Assembly: GCF_003432035.1 (NCBI RefSeq)
Contig: NZ_QOHO01000045.1
Coordinates: forward strand, 1 to 64,000
Length of the DNA: 64,000 nt
From: Lacrimispora amygdalina
GTDB taxonomy: Bacteria > Bacillota > Clostridia > Lachnospirales > Lachnospiraceae
Reading direction: 5' to 3'
Shown: piece after piece, positions 32,725 through 41,443 of the stretch
Position numbering within the stretch: the stretch's first letter is position 1
Layout of the letters: each line of letters opens with the position of its first letter
Made by a program: the position numbers and the translations under genes
Notes under the pieces: model-generated
Databases searched by the model: none
The model's input: the letters and a program-made list of their open reading frames with translations, nothing else
What the model was told of the DNA's origin: nothing

Positions 32725-33750
32725 ATGAGTGACAGACCATTTGATTTATTAAGCCTGGGAGAACTGCTTTTACGTCTGTCTCCGGATGGAGTGGAAAGGC
32801 TGGTCCGGGGAGATTCCTTTCAAAAACAGGTTGGCGGAGCAGAGTTAAACGTTGCGGTAGGTGCGGCTCTTTTAGGGCTTCATACCGGTGTGGTAACACA
32901 GCTTCCAGCCAATGACATGGGAAATTTTATAAAGAATAAAGTGCGTTCTTATGGAATCAGTGATGATTATTTCGTGTATGATCAAAGTTCCAATGCCAGA
33001 CTTGGTCTTTATTATTATGAATATGGTGCATATCCCAGAAAACCCAAGGTGATCTACGACAGAAAGAACAGCTCTTTCTATAATATCAGTGAAGCCTCTT
33101 TTCCGGATGATATGTATAAAGCAACTACCTGCTTTCATACCACCGGCATTACCCTCGCTTTATGTGAGAATACAAGAAAAACCGCCATTGATATGATACG
33201 CAAATTCAAAGAAAGCGGCACTATCATTTCTTTTGATGTAAATTTCCGTGGAAATTTATGGACAGGAGAGGAAGCAAGGGCCTGCATCGAGCAGATACTT
33301 CCTTATGTGGATATTTTCTTCTGTTCAGAAGATACGGCAAGACTGACCTTTAAGAAAGAAGGAACAGCCAAAGAGATGATGAAGAGCTTTACTAAAGATT
33401 ACCCCATCTCCATCGTGGCATCTACGCAGAGAATCGTACATAGTCCGAAGAGCCATACATTCGGTTCTATTATTTACGATGCTGCGAGAAACGAATATTA
33501 TGAGGAAGAACCTTACCATAATATTGATGTAGTGGATCGGATCGGAAGCGGAGATGCCTATATAGCAGGTGCGCTTTATGGTCTTTTAAGCACTGGCGGG
33601 GACTGCATGAAGGCGGTTCAGTACGGCAATGCCACTGCAGCTTTAAAAAACACCATACCAGGTGATCTTCCTACCTCTGACTTAAGTGAGGTTAATACCG
33701 TAATTCGGGAACACAATGATAAGGGACCTCAAAGTGAGATGAGCAGATAG
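32725..33750 (+). CDS. second PfkB-family sugar kinase
   Basis: A 341-residue ribokinase-family protein, clearly related to the preceding KdgK (same start, SLGELLLRLSPDG, and VGGAELNVAVGAA) but diverged. The catalytic region reads DRIGSGDAYIAG. It lies beyond the kdgK terminator, behind its own GGAGG, so it may be expressed by read-through or from a weak promoter. Its substrate may be a different keto-deoxy sugar acid; a pure KdgK duplicate is the alternative. Confidence 0.85.
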   Translation: MSDRPFDLLSLGELLLRLSPDGVERLVRGDSFQKQVGGAELNVAVGAALLGLHTGVVTQLPANDMGNFIKNKVRSYGISDDYFVYDQSSNARLGLYYYEYGAYPRKPKVIYDRKNSSFYNISEASFPDDMYKATTCFHTTGITLALCENTRKTAIDMIRKFKESGTIISFDVNFRGNLWTGEEARACIEQILPYVDIFFCSEDTARLTFKKEGTAKEMMKSFTKDYPISIVASTQRIVHSPKSHTFGSIIYDAARNEYYEEEPYHNIDVVDRIGSGDAYIAGALYGLLSTGGDCMKAVQYGNATAALKNTIPGDLPTSDLSEVNTVIREHNDKGPQSEMSR

Positions 33751-33774
33751 CGCTGCAGGTTTATGAAAAGACAG

Positions 33775-33810
33775 GCGGAGCAGGATATTTATAATCCTGT
33801 TTCGCTTTTT
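33775..33810 (+). terminator. terminator
   Basis: GCGGAGCAGGAT pairs with ATCCTGTTTCGC (one bulge/mismatch) around ATTTATA; five T follow. Confidence 0.85.
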
Positions 33811-33889
33811 GTGTTATAGAAGCTCGCTGCAGTATCGTACCCTCCTTACAGCAGAGGAGCAGTGCTGAAAATCAATGGGAGAGAAGGAT

Positions 33890-33928
33890 TAGAAAAAGGC
33901 CTGGATCCATGAAAAACTGATCCAGGCT
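33890..33928 (-). terminator. terminator of the trp transporter operon
   Basis: On the minus strand GCCTGGATC pairs with GATCCAGGC and is followed by a CTTTTTC tract. It lies just beyond the stop of trpZ. Confidence 0.8.
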
Positions 33929-33937
33929 TTGCCTTTG

Positions 33938-34711
33938 TTAATTTCCGCATTCTACACTGATTTCGTTGAACTTCTCAAGAATAAAGTTGATATCCAGTCC
34001 GTCTTTATCCTGATCTGCGCAGTCCACAACTGCATTTCCCTGATGCATCATCAGAAGCCTGTTTCCATAGTCCACTGCATAACGGAGGTTATGAGTCACC
34101 ATGATGGTAGTCAGCTGTTTTTCTTTCACGATCTTGTCTGTCAGCTGCATGATGATCTCAGCCGTTTTGGGATCAAGGGCTGCTGTATGTTCATCAAGAA
34201 TCAGGAATTCGATCGGTGTCATGGTTGACATTAAAAGTGCCATGGCCTGTCTCTGGCCTCCGGACAAGACACCTACCTTTACGTGAAGTTTGTCTTCCAG
34301 ACCGAGACCTAGGGTGTGAAGCTGTTCTTTGTAATAACCAATCCGCTGCTTATTGGTTCCGGGAAGCAAGTTAAAGGGCTTTCCTTTCGTGTCAGCCAGT
34401 GCCATGTTTTCCAGAATGGTCATGTTAGGGCAGGTTCCCATGGCCGGATTCTGATAGACACGTCCGATGCGCCGCTGGCGGCGGTATTCCGGCATGTTGG
34501 TGATATCGGTTCCGTTAATGAGTATGGCTCCGCTGTCTAAAGGAATGCTGCCGCAGATCAGGTTTAAAAGGGAAGTTTTTCCCGATCCGTTGCTTCCCAC
34601 AACCGATACAAACTGCTGGTCCTTTATAATTAAATCAAAATTGCGGAACAGGCACATTTCATTGACAGTCCCGTGGTTGTAATATTTATGAATGTTTTTC
34701 AGTTCAATCAT
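33938..34711 (-). CDS. trpZ: tryptophan ABC transporter ATP-binding protein
   Basis: A 257-residue ATPase with Walker A VGSNGSGKTS, Q-loop, signature VLSGGQRQA and Walker B FLILDEHTAALD. It overlaps the permease stop by four bases. It belongs to the TrpXYZ type of uptake system (ABC_sub_bind binding protein, single permease, ATPase). The tryptophan T-box at the head of the operon is the main reason to assign tryptophan as substrate. Confidence 0.88.
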   Translation of the reverse strand: MIELKNIHKYYNHGTVNEMCLFRNFDLIIKDQQFVSVVGSNGSGKTSLLNLICGSIPLDSGAILINGTDITNMPEYRRQRRIGRVYQNPAMGTCPNMTILENMALADTKGKPFNLLPGTNKQRIGYYKEQLHTLGLGLEDKLHVKVGVLSGGQRQAMALLMSTMTPIEFLILDEHTAALDPKTAEIIMQLTDKIVKEKQLTTIMVTHNLRYAVDYGNRLLMMHQGNAVVDCADQDKDGLDINFILEKFNEISVECGN

Positions 34712-35586
34712 GCTTTCACCTTCTTTTCCCTGCCGTTGCTCAGTACCAGAATGGCTAAGAACAGAACCGATGTAATCAGTTTTAAATCAGAAGCTTCCAT
34801 TCCTAAGTAAATTGCGAAAGATACGCAGGCTTTGTAAATAATAGAGCCTATAATGACAGCAGTGGTTGATTTAACAAATCCGATCCGCTTAAAAAGCTTT
34901 GTTCCGATAATTACATTGGCAAGTCCTATGACAATGGTTCCTGTTCCCATGCTGATTTCGAAAAATCCTTTTTGCTGGCAGTATACGGAACCAGCCAGTG
35001 CAGCAAGACCGTTTGCGATGGCAAGACCAACGATTTTAACCATTCCACGGTCCTTTGCAAGGGAGGTGACAAGTGTTTCATTATCGCCCACCGCTCTTAA
35101 CAGATAACCGGAACGGGTTTTTAAGTACTGGTCTAAAATGAATTTAACAACAAATACAATGACTGCCAGAATAATAACCATGGTAACAGAGCTCAGAGAC
35201 GCCGGAAACAGCCTGTTAACCAGGCTGTTTTCAAAAATAGTGGTGGCATTGAAAAATGGAACATTGGCTTTTCCGGCAACTCTTAAATTAACGGAGTACA
35301 AAGCAGTCATGACGATTATACCGGACAGAAGATCCCGCACCTTTAATTTTACATGGATAAAACCGGTGATGCATCCGGCCAGAGCTCCTATGGCAAATGC
35401 GATAAACAGAGTTGCCAGTGGATTGAATCCGGCTAAAATCAGTGTAACGGTAACAGCGCCTCCAAGGGGAAAAGTACCATCCACAGACAGATCCGGAAAA
35501 TCCAGAATCTTATAGGTGATATATACTCCCAGCGCCATAATGGCATAAACCAGACCTTCTTCCAAAACGCCAAGTATAATTGACAT
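34708..35586 (-). CDS. trpY: tryptophan ABC transporter permease
   Basis: A 292-residue permease with eight to nine hydrophobic segments, of the branched-chain amino acid/ribose permease type (BPD_transp_2). It has the conserved DFPDLSVDGTFPLGGAV near the start and a central EAA-like loop region (IGLANVIIGTKLF). It starts behind GGAGGAAG, 28 bases after trpX. Function follows from the T-box-controlled operon. Confidence 0.88.
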   Translation of the reverse strand: MSIILGVLEEGLVYAIMALGVYITYKILDFPDLSVDGTFPLGGAVTVTLILAGFNPLATLFIAFAIGALAGCITGFIHVKLKVRDLLSGIIVMTALYSVNLRVAGKANVPFFNATTIFENSLVNRLFPASLSSVTMVIILAVIVFVVKFILDQYLKTRSGYLLRAVGDNETLVTSLAKDRGMVKIVGLAIANGLAALAGSVYCQQKGFFEISMGTGTIVIGLANVIIGTKLFKRIGFVKSTTAVIIGSIIYKACVSFAIYLGMEASDLKLITSVLFLAILVLSNGREKKVKA

Positions 35587-35614
35587 GATTAAACTTCCTC
35601 CAGTATGTTTCTTC

Positions 35615-36667
35615 TTATTTTGTTCCTTTTGAAATATCAGTAAAGATCTCAGCTGCAGAATCGGTCAGATCTTTTGGTAATGTGATGCCCAGTGTTTCAG
35701 CAACCTTGGAATTTCCGTAAAAGGCAGCATCTTTGATTACTTCAAAGTTTAATTCGCTTGCTTTGGCTTCTCCCTTTAATACCTTGGCAGCCATGACGCC
35801 GGTCTGTTTTCCTAAATCCACATAATCAAGCCCCATTGCTGCAAGACAGCCGATCTTTACCTGTTCCACTTCGCTTCCGAAAACCGGAATGTTTTTCTTG
35901 CCGGCTTTATCGAGGATAAGCGGAAGAGAGCTGACTACTGTATTATCGGTTAAATTGTTAAGACAGTCAACCTTTTCTAAAATACTGTCAGTTGCCAGGG
36001 AGATATCAGCGGTGGAGGTAACTGGTCCTTCCACGATTTCAAATCCGTAATTTGCGGCAGCCGCTTTGTATTCTTTAATGGCAGTTTCTGAGTTTACTTC
36101 GCTTGTGCTGTAAAGAATTCCGATTTTCTTTGCATCAGGAAGTATCTTGCGGATCATCTCCAGCTGCTTTTCAACAGGAAGCTTGTCACTGGTACCGGTT
36201 ATTTCACCTACCGGGGTACCGTCTTCTTTGGCAAGGGCAGCAGCTACCGGATCTGTAACAGCTGTGAAAATAACAGGAATATTGTCTTTTTTTGCTCCGC
36301 CGTAGGCTGCCTGTGCCATGGGAGTTGCAATGGCGCAGATCAGATTGGTCTTCTTGGCAAGAAAGTTGTTTACGATCTGGCTTGCAGTACCGCCGTCTGC
36401 CTGTGCATTTTCATAAAGGACTGTCAGGTTCTTTCCTTCCTCCAGACCTTCCTCGGCAAGTCCCTTTAAAAAACCTTCCCTGCAGTTATCCAGAGAACCA
36501 TGCTCTGCAAACTGGGCGATTCCGATGGTATAGGCTGATGTTCCTTCACTTTTTGCAGAAGCTGCAGAAGTGGACTCCGGTGTCTTTTCCGGCGTTTTAC
36601 CGGAAGCACATCCGGTGAGAGCAGCAGCAAGTGCTGCCAGTAACATGATTTTTACAGATTTTTTCAT
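35615..36667 (-). CDS. trpX: tryptophan ABC transporter substrate-binding lipoprotein
   Basis: A 350-residue lipoprotein (lipobox LTGC, C20) of the ABC_sub_bind family (Pfam PF04392), with a two-lobed binding fold: YTIGIAQFAEHGSLDNCREGF at the start of the mature domain and NIPVFGSEVEQVKIGCLAAMG near the end. Streptococcal TrpX is the characterised relative. First gene after the T-box leader. The linker after C20 is Thr/Ser/Ala-rich. Confidence 0.9.
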   Translation of the reverse strand: MKKSVKIMLLAALAAALTGCASGKTPEKTPESTSAASAKSEGTSAYTIGIAQFAEHGSLDNCREGFLKGLAEEGLEEGKNLTVLYENAQADGGTASQIVNNFLAKKTNLICAIATPMAQAAYGGAKKDNIPVIFTAVTDPVAAALAKEDGTPVGEITGTSDKLPVEKQLEMIRKILPDAKKIGILYSTSEVNSETAIKEYKAAAANYGFEIVEGPVTSTADISLATDSILEKVDCLNNLTDNTVVSSLPLILDKAGKKNIPVFGSEVEQVKIGCLAAMGLDYVDLGKQTGVMAAKVLKGEAKASELNFEVIKDAAFYGNSKVAETLGITLPKDLTDSAAEIFTDISKGTK

Positions 36668-36721
36668 AAATAATTCCTCCTAAAATTTATTTTTATTGAT
36701 AGAAAAGCTTTCATTGCATAA

Positions 36722-36985
36722 AAAAAGTCTCAAGTATGTTATTCACATACTTGAGACGAATCATACAATCCGTGGTGCCACTCAAATTGACTTAATATAA
36801 GCCCTCTTTTCATATACTAACATATATGCCACGTCATATAACGGTTGTGGATTCCGTCAGCCCCTACTGCCAGTCGGTTCAAGGCTGCCCTCAAAAGTCC
36901 ATTCAGCTATCTGCACTATACCGCACTCACACCACCGGCGGCTCTCTGAAATACTGCTGGGAAAGCTTACTCTTCTTTTTCAACG
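36722..36985 (-). promoter_or_regulatory. tryptophan T-box leader
   Basis: A T-box riboswitch read on the minus strand. Elements in order: stem I with AGTA and AGAGAGCC; the specifier region GAA-TGG-A-CTTTTGAG, giving codon UGG (Trp) at complement of 36899-36901; the T-box/antiterminator core TGGCACCACGG at 36770-36780; and a perfect 13-base terminator stem (36727-36757) followed by T. The variable base of TGGC pairs with discriminator G73, which is that of tRNA-Trp. So uncharged tRNA-Trp would permit transcription of trpXYZ. Confidence 0.94.
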
Positions 36986-37004
36986 GTTTCTTTTATTAAT
37001 CAAT

Positions 37005-37033
37005 ATATTAATGCGTGAAAGGAATTTTGTCAA
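37005..37033 (-). promoter_or_regulatory. promoter of the T-box/trpXYZ operon
   Basis: On the minus strand, TTGACA (complement of 37028-37033) and TAATAT (complement of 37005-37010) with a 17-base spacer. Confidence 0.85.
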
Positions 37034-37112
37034 CAGGTAATTGAAAAAACTTTATTTATTTCCCGGAATCTGTGATAGAATAGGAAAAAGACATGCGAAG
37101 GAAGGAGAACTT

Positions 37113-37625
37113 ATGAACAGACTGTTAGTTGTGGTGGATATGCAGAAGGATTTTATAGACGGTTCATTAGGAACCGGAGAAGCGGAAGCGATCGTTAATA
37201 ATGTAAAAAAGAAAATTGAAGAGTATCAGGCAGCAGGAGACGATGTGATATTTACTCTGGATACCCACGGAAATGATTATATGGATACCCAGGAGGGAAA
37301 GAATCTTCCGGTCCTTCACTGTGTGAAGGGGACTGCCGGCTGGGAACTGGCTGATGCTTTAAAAGAGATTCCGGGCAGGCGGTTTGAGAAGAATACCTTT
37401 GCCAGTAAAGAAGTGGGGGAATACGCGGCGTCAGGCGGTTATAAATCCATAGAGCTCATTGGTCTGTGCACCGATATCTGCGTCATATCCAACGCACTGT
37501 TAATCAAGGCATTTCTTCCGGAGATTCCGATTCTGGTTGATTCTTCCTGCTGTGCAGGAGTTACACCAAAAAGCCACGAGAATGCATTAAATGCCATGAA
37601 GATGTGCCAGATCACCATACTATAA
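37113..37625 (+). CDS. isochorismatase-like cysteine hydrolase
   Basis: A 170-residue protein of the isochorismatase/nicotinamidase superfamily. The triad is visible: Asp in VVDMQKDFIDG, Lys/Glu region around HCVKGTAGWEL, and the nucleophile Cys in LIGLCTDICVISNAL. Nicotinamidases are somewhat longer, but cis-peptide and Cys motifs agree; PncA-type deamidation of nicotinamide is the best single guess. ATG 37113 is used since GGAAGGAG lies just upstream; an upstream frame from 37041 would cross the promoter region. It is transcribed divergently from the T-box operon. Confidence 0.82.
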   Translation: MNRLLVVVDMQKDFIDGSLGTGEAEAIVNNVKKKIEEYQAAGDDVIFTLDTHGNDYMDTQEGKNLPVLHCVKGTAGWELADALKEIPGRRFEKNTFASKEVGEYAASGGYKSIELIGLCTDICVISNALLIKAFLPEIPILVDSSCCAGVTPKSHENALNAMKMCQITIL

Positions 37626-37634
37626 TCAAAACAT

Positions 37635-37679
37635 AAAAAAGCAAAAAAACATGTGATGGAGCTGTTTTTTTGCTTTTTT
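37635..37679. terminator. bidirectional terminator
   Basis: AAAAAAGCAAAAAAAC pairs with GTTTTTTTGCTTTTTT. Placed between the converging hydrolase gene and aroA, it can end transcription from both sides. Confidence 0.88.
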
Positions 37680-37690
37680 GCATTTAACTG

Positions 37691-38968
37691 TTATTTGCCC
37701 AGACGTTCTAAATCCTGGTAGAAACCGGGGTAAGAGATATTTACGCATTCAGCTCCCTTAATTTCCGTTTCCCCATCTGCACATAATCCCGCGACAGCAA
37801 AGGTCATGGCGATCCGGTGGTCCAGCCTGCTGTCAATAACCGCTCCGTGAAGTGGCTTTCCTCCCCGAATGATCATTCCGTCCTCTGTTTCTGTTACATC
37901 AGCTCCCATTGCGGAAAGATTTTGTACCATTACCTCAATCCGGTTGGATTCCTTTACCTTTAATTCCCCTGCATCCTTTATTATGGTTTCACCTTCTGCA
38001 AAGCATGCCATGGCTGCTATTATGGGAAGTTCATCAATTAAAGTGGGGATAATGGCACCGCCGATTTCTGTTCCGCGAAGACAACTGGATTTTACAAGGA
38101 TGTCCGCAGTTGGTTCTCCGGAATCCGTATTTTTGTTGAGCAGGGTAATATCTGCCCCCATATCCCGGCATACAGAAAGAATTCCGTCTCTGGTCGGATT
38201 AATACCCACATGTTTCATCAGAATTTCAGAACCTGGTACCAGAAGACCTGCTGCGATGAAAAAAGCCGCAGAGGAAATATCTCCAGGAACGATGATTCTG
38301 CTGCCATACAGTTCCCTGGCAGGCCGTATGGAGGCAGTTGTGCCTTCCGTGGTTACATCGGCGCCAAAGTGTTTCAGCATGATTTCAGAATGATTTCTTG
38401 AAACATAAGGTTCTGTCACCTTCGTCTCACCCTCTGCATAAAGACCTGCCAGAAGAATGGCAGACTTCACCTGGGCAGAAGCTACCCTGCTGGTGTAATG
38501 AATGCCATAAAGCTTCTTTCCTGTAATGGCAAGAGGCGCACAGCCATTGCCTTCCAGGCTTCTTATGTCCGCACCCATGTGGGAAAGCGGATCCATAATC
38601 CTCTTCATCGGGCGCTTTTTAATGGAATCATCGCCGGTAAGGGTGACGTCAAAGTTCTGGGCAGATAAGAGACCGGATATGAGCCGGGTTGTGGTTCCGC
38701 TGTTTCCACAGTCCAGGATTGTCTCCGGTTTTTTCAGCCCGAAAAGGCCGTTTCCGTGAACAATCACAGAGTCTTTGTTATTTTCAATATCGATTCCCAT
38801 CTTATGAAAGCAGGCAATGGTGGACAGGCAGTCAGCACCCTGAAGAAAATTGGTGATCTCCGTTGTACCTTTTGCCAGAGAGCCGAACATAATACTGCGG
38901 TGGGAAATGGACTTATCCCCGGGTATGGACAGTTCTCCCCTGAGAGGGGAGGCTTTTGTAAATTTCAT
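37691..38968 (-). CDS. aroA: 3-phosphoshikimate 1-carboxyvinyltransferase (EPSP synthase)
   Basis: A 425-residue EPSP synthase joining shikimate 3-phosphate and phosphoenolpyruvate. Signatures: PGDKSISHRSIMFGSLA at the N-terminus, LDCGNSGTTTRL, and RVASAQVKSAILLAGL. The active-site loop around NSGT has the sequence expected for the class II (Gram-positive) enzymes. Last gene of the aroF-tyrA-aroA operon; it starts 12 bases after tyrA. Confidence 0.97.
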   Translation of the reverse strand: MKFTKASPLRGELSIPGDKSISHRSIMFGSLAKGTTEITNFLQGADCLSTIACFHKMGIDIENNKDSVIVHGNGLFGLKKPETILDCGNSGTTTRLISGLLSAQNFDVTLTGDDSIKKRPMKRIMDPLSHMGADIRSLEGNGCAPLAITGKKLYGIHYTSRVASAQVKSAILLAGLYAEGETKVTEPYVSRNHSEIMLKHFGADVTTEGTTASIRPARELYGSRIIVPGDISSAAFFIAAGLLVPGSEILMKHVGINPTRDGILSVCRDMGADITLLNKNTDSGEPTADILVKSSCLRGTEIGGAIIPTLIDELPIIAAMACFAEGETIIKDAGELKVKESNRIEVMVQNLSAMGADVTETEDGMIIRGGKPLHGAVIDSRLDHRIAMTFAVAGLCADGETEIKGAECVNISYPGFYQDLERLGK

Positions 38969-38980
38969 AGGATACCTCTC

Positions 38981-40078
38981 TTAATTGGATATTAAATCAT
39001 AATGATAGCGTTCCAGCTGTTTCCAGGCTTCATCCATGGATTCCCTGTCGTAAAATGCAATTCGAAGGGTTCCTTCACCGTGTTCCCGGTTGTGATTGAT
39101 TCCGATGTTGCGGATGCTGATTCCTTTGGCAGCCAGGATGACGGAAAGGGTTGATATGGCACCCACTTCATCCGCCATATCAACGGTAAAGGAGTATTCA
39201 GGCGCAATCGGTCCGGTTGCTTTTTCTGAAAAAGAATTCCGGTAATCCCTGGAGGTTTCAAACAGCTGGTTGATGTAGCTGCCGTTTTTCTTATTTAACT
39301 GATCCAGAATCTGATTTAATGAAGCGATATACCGCTCCAGTATCAGGGAAAGATTCTGGTGGTTTGTCATACAGATCTGTTCCCACATTTCCGGTGAGGA
39401 GGAGGCGATTCGTGTTATATCCTTAAAGCCTCCGGCAGCGAGCCTTTTCATAAGCCCCTGCTGGTTGTCAGAGTCCTTTACCAGGTTAACCAGACTGGAG
39501 GCAACAATGTGGGGCAGATGGCTGATGGCAGCTGTTACAAAATCGTGTTCATGAAAATCCAGAACGATTGGAATGGAACCGATCATTTCTGCTATATGGA
39601 CGAGACGTTCCGTCTGTTCCTCCGTGGTTTTGGCCGTGGGAGTAATAATATAGTAGGCATTTTCCAGCAGATGATCCGTGGAATTTTCATAGCCCGTTTT
39701 CTCGGAACCTGCCATGGGGTGGCCGCCGACAAACCAGGATTCCATACCAAGGCGGATCACGGCTTCATGAATGTCGGTTTTGGTGCTTCCCACATCGGTA
39801 ACAATGGCTCCAGGCTTTAAAAAGGGCCGGATCTTACTTAAATAGTCAGCATTATATTCTACTGGCGTACAAAGGAATATAAAATCACATTCTGACAGCT
39901 CTTCTCCAATTCCGTCAAGAATTACATCAACAATGCCATCCTCTCTGGCTTTCATCAGCCTGGAACGTGTCCGCATATAAGCCATTATTTTTGTCCCCGG
40001 TGCTTCGCGCTTGATCCCACGGGCGATGGACCCCCCGATCAGACCAAGCCCGATAAAGGCAATGACTTCATCATTCAT
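38981..40078 (-). CDS. tyrA: prephenate dehydrogenase with ACT domain
   Basis: A 365-residue enzyme oxidising prephenate to 4-hydroxyphenylpyruvate for tyrosine. Domains: Rossmann NAD(P) domain (IGLGLIGGSIARG), prephenate-binding helical domain (GGHPMAGSEKTG; HLPHIVASSLV), and a C-terminal ACT domain (from about 295, SFTVDMADEVGAISTLSVIL) that normally mediates feedback inhibition by tyrosine. It overlaps the end of aroF by eight bases. Confidence 0.96.
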   Translation of the reverse strand: MNDEVIAFIGLGLIGGSIARGIKREAPGTKIMAYMRTRSRLMKAREDGIVDVILDGIGEELSECDFIFLCTPVEYNADYLSKIRPFLKPGAIVTDVGSTKTDIHEAVIRLGMESWFVGGHPMAGSEKTGYENSTDHLLENAYYIITPTAKTTEEQTERLVHIAEMIGSIPIVLDFHEHDFVTAAISHLPHIVASSLVNLVKDSDNQQGLMKRLAAGGFKDITRIASSSPEMWEQICMTNHQNLSLILERYIASLNQILDQLNKKNGSYINQLFETSRDYRNSFSEKATGPIAPEYSFTVDMADEVGAISTLSVILAAKGISIRNIGINHNREHGEGTLRIAFYDRESMDEAWKQLERYHYDLISN

Positions 40079-41090
40079 TAAAAACCCTCCCTGATAGTTT
40101 TGCGTAAGGCTGTAACTGCTCTGTTAAGTGTTCAAATTGTTCAAAGGTGAGAGACTGGGGCCCATCCGATAATGCGCAGGAAGGACAGGGATGAACTTCC
40201 ACAATTAAGCCGTCTGCCCCAACTGCAAGAGCTGCCTTTGAAATTGGTTCTATGTAAGCCCGTACACCGGTGGCGTGACTGGGATCTACGATAACCGGAA
40301 GGTGGCTCTTGGCGCGGATAACCGGAATTGCGCTGATATCCAGAGTGTTTCTGGTGGCAGTTTCATATGTGCGGATTCCTCTTTCACAAAGAACAATATT
40401 GGGATTGCCTTCGGAAGCGATGTATTCTGCTGCATTTAACCATTCATCAATGGTAGCGCAGAGACCTCTTTTTAAGAGAACAGGGATACCTGCCTTACCT
40501 GCTTCTTTTAAAAGTTCAAAATTCTGCATGTTTCTTGCACCGATCTGAATCATATCAACGTACTTTACTGCTGTTTCCAGTGCGCGCAGACTGGTTACCT
40601 CACAGATTACATTCAGTCCGGTTGCTTCTCTGGCTTCTTTCATGTATTGCAATCCTTCTTCCTCCAGACCCTGAAATGCGTAGGGGGAAGTCCTTGGTTT
40701 GTAAGCACCGCCTCTTAAAAACTGGGCACCGGCTTTTTTTACTGCACAGGCAGTTTCTAAAAGCATGTCATGGTTTTCTATGGCACAGGGGCCAGCCATC
40801 ATGGCAAGGTGGCCGGGACCAATTTTTGCATTGCCTACAGTGATTACAGAATCTTCCGGATGAAACTTCTTATTAACCACCTTATAGCTTTCTGTAACTG
40901 CAACAATTTTATCCACACCATCCATCATCTCAATATTCGCACCCTGAATTTTCGTCTTATCTCCTACAACACCGACTATGGTTACTTCCGTTCCCTCTGA
41001 TAAATGAGCGGTCAGGCCGTTGGATTCAATGAAGTTCTTTACTTTACTCACAGCCTCTGCAGAAGCGTTTGGTTTCATAATAATAATCAT
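40071..41090 (-). CDS. aroF: DAHP synthase (type I beta)
   Basis: A 339-residue 3-deoxy-7-phosphoheptulonate synthase, the first step of the shikimate pathway. An N-terminal ferredoxin-like regulatory domain (about 1-70) is followed by the catalytic barrel with MAGPCAIEN, FLRGGAYKPRTSPYAFQG and the metal-binding DPSHATG. The start is uncertain between ATG 41090 and the in-frame ATG 41078; the AAGGG lies nearer the first. Head of the operon. Confidence 0.95.
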   Translation of the reverse strand: MIIIMKPNASAEAVSKVKNFIESNGLTAHLSEGTEVTIVGVVGDKTKIQGANIEMMDGVDKIVAVTESYKVVNKKFHPEDSVITVGNAKIGPGHLAMMAGPCAIENHDMLLETACAVKKAGAQFLRGGAYKPRTSPYAFQGLEEEGLQYMKEAREATGLNVICEVTSLRALETAVKYVDMIQIGARNMQNFELLKEAGKAGIPVLLKRGLCATIDEWLNAAEYIASEGNPNIVLCERGIRTYETATRNTLDISAIPVIRAKSHLPVIVDPSHATGVRAYIEPISKAALAVGADGLIVEVHPCPSCALSDGPQSLTFEQFEHLTEQLQPYAKLSGRVFNE

Positions 41091-41128
41091 ATCCCTTTTT
41101 CCTCTTTTCTTACAAATGATTAATCCCC

Positions 41129-41157
41129 ATTGTAATAGATAGCAGGGAAGTTGTCAA
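41129..41157 (-). promoter_or_regulatory. promoter of aroF-tyrA-aroA
   Basis: On the minus strand TTGACA (complement of 41152-41157) and TACAAT (complement of 41129-41134), spacer 17. The leader is only about 35 bases long, too short for a T-box, unlike the neighbouring trpXYZ operon. The region 41158-41443 holds no gene that I can see, only AT-rich sequence and the inverted CATG...CATG around 41307-41330. Confidence 0.8.
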
Positions 41158-41443
41158 CGCTTTTATACGTTAAACTTTTACACTTTAAAGCAAAATGTTA
41201 TTTAAGACCTGATGATCGGATAATTTAAACTGAAAAAAGCGGCCTGGTATGCAGCATTTTTGTTTAAAAAAGCAGTCATATCCATGAGATGTTAAAAAAA
41301 GTTACATGAAACGTTGAAAATGCCATGTGATTTTTTCGTGAAATCATTTAATATAGCTATATACCATATAAAAAAATATTTATATATGCACCAGACGTCA
41401 TCTTATCACAGACCGACTGATGGCGCAGCAAAAGGATAAGACA

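Noticed and set aside
41308-41325. CcpA cre site (ATGAAACGTTGAAA) before the 41.4 kb operon
   Set aside because: One base is missing from the TGWAARCG half relative to the cre consensus, so the spacing is wrong.
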